DNA from: Prescottella sp. R16
GTDB taxonomy: Bacteria; Actinomycetota; Actinomycetes; Mycobacteriales; Mycobacteriaceae
DNA: 64,000 nucleotides
NCBI RefSeq assembly: GCF_030656875.1
Contig: NZ_CP130943.1
Location: forward strand, 2,232,001-2,296,000
Direction: 5' to 3'
Each line of letters begins with the position of its first letter. Positions within the stretch are counted from its first letter, which is position 1. The notes under the pieces were generated by a model. That model was not told the DNA's origin and ran no database searches. It saw only the letters and a list, made by a program, of their open reading frames with translations. Positions 57,359 through 64,000 of the stretch are shown piece after piece. Position numbers and translations under genes: made by a program.

Positions 57359-59674
57359 GTGGCGATGGACGACTGGACGGGACACGAGCGCCCGCGGGTC
57401 GTGGTCGAGACCGAACACGGCCGCACGAGCTACGGTGCGGGCACCGCGGTACGCATCGGCCGGGACCCACAGTCGGAGATCACGATCGTCGACCCGGTGG
57501 TGTCACGCGAGCATGCGCGGCTCCGGTGGGACGGGGGATGGCAGCTCGTCGACTCCGGCAGCAGGAACGGGATCTACGTCGACGGCGAACGCCGCGACGA
57601 GGTCCCCGTCACGGACACCGTCCTCGTCCGCCTGGGCGACGCGGCCGAGGGACCCGCCGTGCGGATCTCGCTCGAAGACCCCGACGCGACACGACGGGAC
57701 GTGGGCAGTCGAGGGGACGAGTCGACGATCGACGTGGCGGCCCCGACCGCCTCACCCCCGGCACCGCACGAGACCGTCCCCGCGGGAGCCCTCACGATCG
57801 GACGGGCCCCCGACAACGACATCGTGGTCCGGGACGTGCTGGCCTCACGCCGTCACGCGATGGTCCACACCGGGCCGGCAGGCCTCGAACTCGACGATCT
57901 GGGAAGCGTCAACGGCACGTTCGTCGACGGCGCCCGGGTGACGCGCGCACGGCTGACCGACGGGGACGTCGTCACCATCGGTAACACCGACTTCGTCGTG
58001 CAGGACGGCCGTCTCGTTCCACGCCAGGGCGAGTCCTCGACCACGGGTGGTCTACGCGTGGACGGCGTCGGGCTCACCATCGAGGGCGGGCGGCGCCTGC
58101 TCGAGGACGTCACCTTCACCGCGGGCCCCGGCACCCTCACCGCGGTGATCGGGCCCTCCGGCGCGGGCAAGACCACGGTCGCCAAGATCGTCTCCGGTTC
58201 GGCAGGCCCCACGGACGGCGTCGTCGAATTCGACGGACGCAGCGTGCACACCGACTATTCGGTCCTGCGCTCCCGTATCGGCATGGTCCCGCAGGACGAC
58301 GTCGTCCACCGGCAGCTGACCGTCCGGAGGGCCCTCGGTTATGCCGCGGAGCTCCGGCTGCCGCCGGACACCACCCGCGCCGACCGTGAGGCGGTGATCG
58401 CAGGGGTACTCGACGAACTGCAGCTGACCGAGCATGCCGACACCCGCGTCGATCGCCTCTCCGGCGGGCAACGCAAACGCGCCTCGGTCGCGCTGGAGTT
58501 GCTCACCGGCCCGTCCCTGCTCATCCTCGACGAACCGACCTCGGGTCTCGACCCCGCGCTCGACCGACAGATCATGGCGACGCTGCGCCGCCTCGCCGAT
58601 TCGGGCCGCGTCGTCGTCCTCGTCACGCATTCGCTGTCCTACCTCGAGATGTGCGACCAGGTCCTGCTCCTCGCTCCCGGCGGCAAGACCGCGTATGTGG
58701 GGCCGCCCGACCGGGTCGGGAGCGCGCTCGGCAGTACCGACTGGGCCGACATCTTCGCCCGCGTCGCCTCCGACCCGGACGGGGTGTTCGCCGCGTACCG
58801 CGCCACCCGCACGGTCGCGGAGGTGCCACCGGCCCTGCCCGGGCCGCTCGGCTCTCCCGCGCACACCTCGCGGCGCAGGCAGTTGAGCACCGTCGCCCGC
58901 CGCCAGATGCGACTGATCCGCGCGGACCGCGGCTATCTGATCTTCCTGTCGCTGCTGCCGTTCGTGCTCGGCGGCCTGGCCCTGCTCGTGCCGGGCGACA
59001 CCGGGTTCGGGCCGTCCGGTGCCGACGTGTCCGGCGAACTCACCCAGATCCTGGTGGTGCTGATTCTCGGCGCCGCCTTCATGGGTTGTTCCCTGACCAT
59101 CCGCGACCTGGTCGGAGAGCGCATGGTCTACCAGCGCGAACGTGCCGCCGGGCTGCTACCGTCCGCCTATCTGGCGGCGAAGATCATCGTGTTCTGCGCC
59201 GCCGGCATCGTGCAATCGGTGATCATGGTGCTGATCGTCTACCTGGGCAAGGGGTTCCCCGGCCACGGCAGTGTGCTCCCCTCGGGCTCGATCGAACTGA
59301 TCGTGGACATCGCCGCCACCACCTGCTGCTGTGTCGTGCTCGGACTGGCGTTGTCGTCGGTGGCGCGCTCGAACGAGCAGGTGCTGCCGCTGCTGGTGGT
59401 CACGATCATGGCGCAGCTGGTGATGTGCGGAGGATTGATCACGATCACCGGACGCGCCGTGCTCGAACAGGTCGCGTGGCTGTTTCCGTCACGCTGGGGG
59501 TTCGCGGCCGCCGCCTCGACGGTGGACCTGGTCACCAATGCCACCGGCACCGAGCCGGACACGCTGTGGCAGCACACCGGATCGTGGTGGCTGCTCAGCA
59601 TCGCCGTGCTGGTGCTCATCGGTTGCGTGCTCACGGTCGTCACCTACAGTCGGCTCCGGTTGCGCCGCCGGTAG
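57359..59674 (+). CDS. ABC-2-type exporter with two FHA domains (Rv1747-like)
   Basis: The 771-residue half-transporter begins with two forkhead-associated domains (about 20-105, IGRDPQSEITIVDPVVSREH; about 140-220, IGRAPDNDIVVRDVLASRRH). They bind phosphothreonine and link transport to Ser/Thr kinases. An ABC ATPase follows (about 233-460), with Walker A GPSGAGKTT, signature LSGGQRKRASVAL and Walker B LLILDEPTSG. The C-terminal ABC-2 permease has six membrane helices (about 525-765). In M. tuberculosis Rv1747 has this architecture. GTG 57359 follows CGGAGG; ATG 57365 is an alternative. Confidence 0.9.
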   Translation: MAMDDWTGHERPRVVVETEHGRTSYGAGTAVRIGRDPQSEITIVDPVVSREHARLRWDGGWQLVDSGSRNGIYVDGERRDEVPVTDTVLVRLGDAAEGPAVRISLEDPDATRRDVGSRGDESTIDVAAPTASPPAPHETVPAGALTIGRAPDNDIVVRDVLASRRHAMVHTGPAGLELDDLGSVNGTFVDGARVTRARLTDGDVVTIGNTDFVVQDGRLVPRQGESSTTGGLRVDGVGLTIEGGRRLLEDVTFTAGPGTLTAVIGPSGAGKTTVAKIVSGSAGPTDGVVEFDGRSVHTDYSVLRSRIGMVPQDDVVHRQLTVRRALGYAAELRLPPDTTRADREAVIAGVLDELQLTEHADTRVDRLSGGQRKRASVALELLTGPSLLILDEPTSGLDPALDRQIMATLRRLADSGRVVVLVTHSLSYLEMCDQVLLLAPGGKTAYVGPPDRVGSALGSTDWADIFARVASDPDGVFAAYRATRTVAEVPPALPGPLGSPAHTSRRRQLSTVARRQMRLIRADRGYLIFLSLLPFVLGGLALLVPGDTGFGPSGADVSGELTQILVVLILGAAFMGCSLTIRDLVGERMVYQRERAAGLLPSAYLAAKIIVFCAAGIVQSVIMVLIVYLGKGFPGHGSVLPSGSIELIVDIAATTCCCVVLGLALSSVARSNEQVLPLLVVTIMAQLVMCGGLITITGRAVLEQVAWLFPSRWGFAAAASTVDLVTNATGTEPDTLWQHTGSWWLLSIAVLVLIGCVLTVVTYSRLRLRRR

Positions 59675-59707
59675 CGGTCGTTCGAGCTCGGCGACCAGCT
59701 GCCGCGC

Positions 59708-60775
59708 CTACAGTCGGCGGTCGAATGCCAGCGTCGGTGCGGCCGTGGGGATGTCGACGGTGTAGGCCCGCAGCCGCACCGAGTCCGCCGACAGATCCAT
59801 GGTCATGAAGCCGACATCGTCGAAGTTCTGGTACAGATTCGCCCGGTCCGGCCGGGAGGACTTGCCGTGGCTGTTCTTCCCGGCGGCGCCGGAAACGATC
59901 TGCCGGGTGCCCTTGGACGCGACGGTCGGGTCCAGGACCTGCAGGGAGTGATCGTGTCCGGACAGGATGAACTGGCACCGTCCGACGACGTGGTCCTCGT
60001 AGAAGCGTTTGGCGTGGACGCCGTTCATCGGTTCGAGTGGGATGCCGTCGTATTCCCCGGCGTCGCCGTGCGAACCGTTGCTGAGGTACGGGTGGTGGGT
60101 GCACGCGATCTTCCACCGGGCGGGGGAGTCGGCGATCGCCCGGTCCAGCCACGCCCGCTGCTCGGTCATGAACTGCCCGTGCACCGCCCAGTAGTCGACG
60201 AACAGCGGCGGAATGTACGCGGCCAGCGGGTTGAGGTCGAGGACGAAGAACTCGACCACCGGATCGTCTTCGGGAATGCGCACCGAGTAGTAGCGCGACG
60301 GCATCCACCACCTGCGGGACAGCCCGTGGTAGGCGACCTCGTCGTCGCCGCGGAGCAGCCAGCCGCCGTCCCCGGGGACGATTGCACTGTTGTCGTGGTT
60401 GCCCTGCACCATCACCCACGGGAAGTCGAGGCCGTGGTTGGGGTTCTCGAACTTGTCGGCGAACTGGCCGTCCCCGCTGCCGTGCGGCCCGGATTCGTAG
60501 ATGTTGTCGCCGAGCCCGAGTGCCAGGTCGAACGGCTGGTCCCGGTGCACGCTGCGGATCGCGTCGGCCACCGCCCACTGGGCGGGCAGCCCGGTGCCGG
60601 CGTCCCCGGTGACCAGGACCCGCGCCCTGTTTCCGGTTGGAAACGGGAATTTGTCGACGACGGGAGCGGGGGCGGCGGACGCGGGCGGCGCCGTCGCCGC
60701 CAGGGCTGCGGCGGCCCCGGTTGCGCCGGTGGCGGCGAGGAAACGGCGGCGGCTGAGCGGATCGAGTGCGGTCAC
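59708..60775 (-). CDS. Tat-exported metallophosphoesterase
   Basis: The N terminus SRRRFLAATGATGAAAALAA is a twin-Arg signal, with probable cleavage after ASA, so the 355-residue precursor is exported folded by TatAC. Metal motifs of calcineurin-like phosphoesterases follow: VLVTGDAGTG, LGLGDNIYESG, VMVQGNHDN, CTHHPYLSNG and LSGHDHSLQV. It resembles purple-acid-type phosphatases. It is convergent with the ABC exporter and divergent from the PPOX gene. Confidence 0.88.
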   Translation of the reverse strand: MTALDPLSRRRFLAATGATGAAAALAATAPPASAAPAPVVDKFPFPTGNRARVLVTGDAGTGLPAQWAVADAIRSVHRDQPFDLALGLGDNIYESGPHGSGDGQFADKFENPNHGLDFPWVMVQGNHDNSAIVPGDGGWLLRGDDEVAYHGLSRRWWMPSRYYSVRIPEDDPVVEFFVLDLNPLAAYIPPLFVDYWAVHGQFMTEQRAWLDRAIADSPARWKIACTHHPYLSNGSHGDAGEYDGIPLEPMNGVHAKRFYEDHVVGRCQFILSGHDHSLQVLDPTVASKGTRQIVSGAAGKNSHGKSSRPDRANLYQNFDDVGFMTMDLSADSVRLRAYTVDIPTAAPTLAFDRRL

Positions 60776-60886
60776 GATGCCTCAGCAAACCCGACAATGG
60801 ACGGTCGTTCAACAGGAATCGCCGATCCCGACGACAAGTTCATGCGACATTCACCCCGCCGCAGCGCTGCTGCGTACCCTGAGCAG

Positions 60887-61270
60887 ATGACTGCCACCCT
60901 CGCTGAGATCGGTGCCGCGAAATACGTTCTGCTGACCACGTTCCGGAAGGACGGCACCCCGGTGCCGACGCCGTTGTGGGCGGCGATGGACGGTGACCGG
61001 CTGCTGATGTGGACGGTCACCGACTCGTGGAAGGTCACACGGATTCGCCGCACCCCGCGCGTCACGATCGGGGTGTGCGACGTCCGCGGCAACCCGAAGG
61101 GCCCGCAGATCGCCGCCACCGCAACGATCCTCGACGACGCCGGCACCGAGCAGGCTCGTGCGGCGATTGCCCGCAAGTACGGGATCCTCGGCTGGATCGG
61201 TGTCAAGAGCAGCCTGATCCGGCGGGGACGGAAGGGGACGGTGGGGGTGGCGGTCACCGTCGAAGGGTGA
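60887..61270 (+). CDS. PPOX-class F420-dependent oxidoreductase
   Basis: The 127-residue split-barrel protein starts MTATLAEIGAAKYVLLTTFR and contains KDGTPVPTPLWAAMDGDRLL and KVTRIRRTPRVTIGVCDVRG, features of the F420-binding PPOX group. The in-frame stretch upstream belongs to antisense sequence of the phosphatase gene. ATG 60887 is preceded at 6 nt by TACCCT, predicting a leaderless mRNA. The substrate is unknown. Confidence 0.85.
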   Translation: MTATLAEIGAAKYVLLTTFRKDGTPVPTPLWAAMDGDRLLMWTVTDSWKVTRIRRTPRVTIGVCDVRGNPKGPQIAATATILDDAGTEQARAAIARKYGILGWIGVKSSLIRRGRKGTVGVAVTVEG

Positions 61271-61302
61271 GGCGAGGACGGTCCGCGGCTCTCGGGACCA
61301 TG

Positions 61303-61346
61303 CGACTGGGTGGCGCCGGTGCCGTCGTACCGGCGCCACCCAGTCG
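61303..61346. terminator. 18-bp hairpin between convergent genes
   Basis: Perfect arms 61303-61320 and 61329-61346 with an 8-nt loop separate the PPOX gene from the minus-strand substrate-binding protein. No T-tract is present. Confidence 0.7.
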
Positions 61347-61356
61347 AGATATCGGG

Positions 61357-62958
61357 TCAGTTCTTCCGGAATGCCTTGTCGAACAGGATGATTCCGTCGA
61401 CGGTCGGGTTCGCGCGGTACACGTTCGGTGACCAGGCGACGTAGTTGGTGGCGGCACCCCACGAGAGGAACGGCTGGTCGGTGTTCACGAGCTTTTGGAT
61501 GTCGTCGACAGCGGCCCGTTTGACGGTCTCGTCGGGAGCGGAGAGCACTTCGCTGAGCAGCGCGTCCATCTCCGGGTTCTTGTAGCCGAGAACGTTGTTC
61601 GTCGATGTGCTGTGCAGGGAGCTGAACAGACGGATCTCGGGAGTGCTGTCGGTTGCGCCGGAGCCACTGACGGTCATGTCGAAATTGCGGTCGACGTAGA
61701 GCCGCTCGACCATGTCGGTGGCGCTGCCGACGGTCTCGATTGAGACATCGAAACCGACCGCGTTCATCTGTGCCTGCACGGCCAGCGCAAGCTGCTGGGC
61801 ATCCGGATCGTTGATGCCGATATAGGTGATCCTGCCATCGAAGCCGTCGGCCTTGGCCTGCTCGAGCAGCGCCGCGGCTTTCGAGGGATCGGGAGACAGG
61901 CCGGAGGTGTCCCCGTGCCACTGTGACCACGGCTGGAACATGTCGGTGCCCGGCATACCCTGCCCACCACGCGCACGCTGATCCAGGACCTCGGGGTCGA
62001 CGGCATACGCGATGGCCTGACGGACTCGCGGGTCGGCGCCCGGGCGGCCCTCCGCGTTGTTGAGCTGGCCGACCATCATCATGCTGATGGTTTCGGTGTA
62101 GCCCGGGAATTGGTCTTTGGCCGCGTTCACGGTCTCCGCGTTGCGGAGGAAGATCATGTCGACACCCTCGGTCTTCAGCGCGTCGACCTTGGGCTGCTCG
62201 CCGGTGATCGCGACGAACTTCAGGCCCGCGAGATTCGGGGCACCTCCCCAGTAGTCCGGACGGGCGGCGAGCTGCAACTCCTGCTGGGGTCGGAGGCTGG
62301 TGACCGTGAACGGACCGGCACCGATCGGGGTGAACTTGTCGCCCTGCTGCGAGGACGGGGCCACGATCATGCCGTGCCCGTACGCCAGCATCGCCGGGAA
62401 CGTTCGCCACGGCTGGTTCAACGTGAACACGACGGTCGACGCGTCCGTGGCCTCGGTGCTCTTCACCATCTGCTGGAAGAGCTGCGAGTTGGCACCGCGT
62501 CGCTGGTTGTAGCGATCGATGCTCGCGACGACCGCGTCCGCGTTCAGCGGAGTGCCGTCGCTGAAGGTGACGTTGTCGCGCAACGACATGGTCCAGGTGA
62601 GAAAGTCGGGGCTTTCCTCCATGGACTTCGCGAGCTGCGGCTCGAAGGTCTGCGTCCCGGTGTCGTACCGCATCAACACGTCGTAGACGGCCGCCATCTC
62701 GGAACCACCCGTCGCTCCGGCCGGCTGCGTCACGGTCGGATCCAGGCTCGCCACCGGCGCATAGACGGCGTAGCTGAGCGTGCCACCCGACACCGGGGTA
62801 CCGCCGTCACCCTGATCACCCAGGACGCCCAAGGTCGTCGTCGCGCCGGACGAGTTGTCCTTGCTGTCACCGTCGGCGCTCGCGCAGCCGGTGAGGGCGA
62901 CGGCACCGACGGTGACCATCGCCAGCATGCGGCCGACCCTTCTCGAATACTTGCTCAT
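61357..62958 (-). CDS. ABC transporter substrate-binding lipoprotein, family 5
   Basis: The 533-residue protein has a lipoprotein signal ending VALTGCAS (Cys about 25) and the SBP_bac_5 fold of peptide, opine or nickel transporters. Visible family segments are TLSYAVYAPVASLDPTVT, SLRDNVTFSDGTPLNADAV, PIGAGPFTVTS and PRVRQAIAYAVDPEVLDQR. ATG 62958 follows GGGAG; the 17-residue extension to 63009 lacks support. No permease or ATPase gene is in the window, and a TetR gene lies upstream on the same strand. Confidence 0.9.
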   Translation of the reverse strand: MSKYSRRVGRMLAMVTVGAVALTGCASADGDSKDNSSGATTTLGVLGDQGDGGTPVSGGTLSYAVYAPVASLDPTVTQPAGATGGSEMAAVYDVLMRYDTGTQTFEPQLAKSMEESPDFLTWTMSLRDNVTFSDGTPLNADAVVASIDRYNQRRGANSQLFQQMVKSTEATDASTVVFTLNQPWRTFPAMLAYGHGMIVAPSSQQGDKFTPIGAGPFTVTSLRPQQELQLAARPDYWGGAPNLAGLKFVAITGEQPKVDALKTEGVDMIFLRNAETVNAAKDQFPGYTETISMMMVGQLNNAEGRPGADPRVRQAIAYAVDPEVLDQRARGGQGMPGTDMFQPWSQWHGDTSGLSPDPSKAAALLEQAKADGFDGRITYIGINDPDAQQLALAVQAQMNAVGFDVSIETVGSATDMVERLYVDRNFDMTVSGSGATDSTPEIRLFSSLHSTSTNNVLGYKNPEMDALLSEVLSAPDETVKRAAVDDIQKLVNTDQPFLSWGAATNYVAWSPNVYRANPTVDGIILFDKAFRKN

Positions 62959-63143
62959 GTAGGAATCTCCCAGGTGTAGGTCGAATCGTGCGTGCCGGTG
63001 TGTCCGCACTGCTCGAATGACATCGGAACGAAAAGGCCATGCCGGAGGAACCGGCTCCGACCCCGCGAACCCCTCGTGAGACAGCGCTCCGGAATGCGCA
63101 TGCCGCGGCTCAGCCGGCGTGGAGGCCCGCCGGCTGTACAGGA

Positions 63144-63159
63144 ACTACCTCCGGGTAGT
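63144..63159 (-). terminator. small hairpin after tetR
   Basis: A 6-bp stem ACTACC/GGTAGT with a 4-nt loop lies just past the TetR stop. The rest of 62959-63167 shows no gene; it should hold the promoter of the substrate-binding protein. Low confidence. Confidence 0.3.
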
Positions 63160-63167
63160 CGTCTCGG

Positions 63168-63830
63168 TCAGAGTTCGCCGGGTGCCGGCGCGGAGAGCGG
63201 TGACGTGACGAGACTGCTCGGCGCGGTGAGTGCGGCGGTACCCATATCGACGAGGTTGTTCATGAAGGCGTTGTTGTCGATTCCCGACTCCACGCCACGC
63301 TCGAGGTCCTCGGCACGACTGGCGAGAGCAGCGAGGGCCATGTCGATCCACACCCCCAAACGCTCGTCGCGCAGCGACTCCGGAAGGTGCCGAAGCCGGG
63401 ACTGGAGCTGCGCGTACGCCCACTGCAGATCGTCGGCACTGTCCGCGTTGAGCGTGTGGTGCGTACGCACTTCGCTCCGATGCCGAATGTGGAGCAGGAT
63501 GCGCAGGAAATTCCGTCCACTCTCGCTGTCGAGCTGAAAAGCCAACGGCCACATGGACACCACCAGAAGTTCCTCGATCGAGGGAACCTTGCCCACCAAT
63601 GCGGAAACGAGCTCACGTCGCCGGGCGTCCGTCTCGGTGCGATGCCTCGCGAGCACTGCCGTCAGCAGCGTTTCCCGAGATCCGAAGTGGTAATGCAATG
63701 CCGAGTTGTTGGATTGGCCCGCGACCCGGTTGATCTCACGGAGGTTGGCCTGCTCCACACCCTGCACTGCGAACACCTTCTCGGCAGCGTCGATCAGCCG
63801 TTCTCGTGTTGCCGAACCATCGCGTGCCAT
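63168..63830 (-). CDS. TetR-family regulator
   Basis: From ATG 63830 the protein has 220 residues. The helix-turn-helix (about 5-50) includes RERLIDAAEKVFAVQGVEQA and SALHYHFGSRETLLTAVLAR. The effector domain is helical (FLRILLHIRHRSEVRTHHTL, GVWIDMALAALASRAEDL). The frame is open to 63983, but the extension is Arg/Pro-rich and covers a perfect palindrome, so it is rejected. It may regulate the downstream substrate-binding lipoprotein or itself. Confidence 0.85.
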   Translation of the reverse strand: MARDGSATRERLIDAAEKVFAVQGVEQANLREINRVAGQSNNSALHYHFGSRETLLTAVLARHRTETDARRRELVSALVGKVPSIEELLVVSMWPLAFQLDSESGRNFLRILLHIRHRSEVRTHHTLNADSADDLQWAYAQLQSRLRHLPESLRDERLGVWIDMALAALASRAEDLERGVESGIDNNAFMNNLVDMGTAALTAPSSLVTSPLSAPAPGEL

Positions 63831-63840
63831 GGGGCAGATT

Positions 63841-63924
63841 CTAGGGTTCGGCGCCGACGGCCGTCGGCGCCGGATCGGAATGTCGGCCCGGTCTCGGCAG
63901 CGCGACGGTACGGGTGTTCGCCAT
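63841..63924 (-). CDS. possible 27-aa ORF upstream of tetR
   Basis: ATG 63924 is preceded by CGAGGAG at good spacing and encodes MANTRTVALPRPGRHSDPAP plus seven residues before TAG, 10 nt ahead of the TetR start. It could be a leader peptide coupled to tetR. Part of it consists of a perfect 24-bp palindrome, so it may be only operator sequence. From 63925 to 64000 I see nothing further. Confidence 0.3.
   Translation of the reverse strand: MANTRTVALPRPGRHSDPAPTAVGAEP
63849..63872. promoter_or_regulatory. 24-bp perfect palindrome upstream of tetR
   Basis: CGGCGCCGACGG followed directly by its reverse complement, with no spacer, ends 19 nt before the TetR start codon. It is a good candidate for the regulator's own operator. 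Confidence 0.5.
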
Positions 63925-64000
63925 GGTGGTCTCCTCGGGTCTCGGCACCGGCCCGCCCGAGCGGACCGGAAGGTGTGCAACACGCAACGAAGCCCGTTCG

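Overview
The window looks like chromosome from a high-GC, mycolic-acid-type actinomycete, most likely Rhodococcus or a close relative. The Pup-proteasome genes, the two WYL regulators (pafB, pafC), tatA/tatC, a HelY-type helicase, a 5'-3' exonuclease, a DprE2-like dehydrogenase and an aerobic (CobG/CobN-type) cobalamin pathway occur here in the neighbourhoods I know from Mycobacterium and Rhodococcus. Codon use is uniformly GC-rich. No rRNA, tRNA or CRISPR array was seen. Gene calls rest on protein motifs and synteny read by eye; no database was searched.

Layout. 1-5.7 kb: end of a HAD phosphatase, tRNA hydroxylase trhO, an RluA-type pseudouridine synthase, hisE-hisG, a thioesterase and trmI. 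5.8-19.3 kb: the protein-pupylation region: mpa (proteasomal ATPase), dop, pup-prcB-prcA, pafA, pafB-pafC. It is interrupted by a NUDIX hydrolase, a MerR/HEAT-repeat pair with a textbook MerR operator, and a PAP2-diacylglycerol-kinase fusion. 19.5-25.6 kb: tatA, tatC, helicase, DUF1876 and DUF4333 proteins, 5'-3' exonuclease. 25.7-29.7 kb: an ArsR-SulP operon whose small third gene has been split by an IS605-type element. The element keeps an intact TnpB nuclease gene and three consecutive hairpins at its right end (a probable omega RNA), but its TnpA is reduced to a fragment.

29.8-39.8 kb: FadA5-like steroid thiolase with a KstR-like box, YjdM, a 1,122-residue DUF4132 protein, a TetR regulator divergent from a SNF2 helicase plus SWIM protein, an M24 peptidase and a secreted protein. 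39.9-43.8 kb: F420-type PPOX protein, SDR, cobL-cobM-cobK. 43.8-49.3 kb: an accessory stretch with a SUKH (SMI1/KNR4) remnant, a TetR/alpha-beta-hydrolase pair around a long operator palindrome, a rhomboid-like protein, and three neighbouring genes that are all frameshifted (fatty acid hydroxylase, GntR regulator, DUF6226). 49.4-56.6 kb: cobG-cobH-cobIJ on one strand and a cobalamin-riboswitch-controlled cobN on the other. 56.6-64 kb: DHFR-like reductase, an FHA-FHA-ABC exporter, a Tat-exported metallophosphoesterase, another PPOX protein, a family-5 substrate-binding lipoprotein and a TetR regulator.

How it works together. Pup is deamidated by Dop, ligated to substrates by PafA and recognised by Mpa, which feeds the PrcAB 20S core. 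PafB/PafC are DNA-damage-linked activators. The cob genes form most of an aerobic corrin-ring pathway. Several genes (dop, pafA, pafB, yjdM, the M24 peptidase, both PPOX genes, DUF4287) have a TANNNT -10 box 6-7 nt before the start codon, which predicts leaderless mRNAs.
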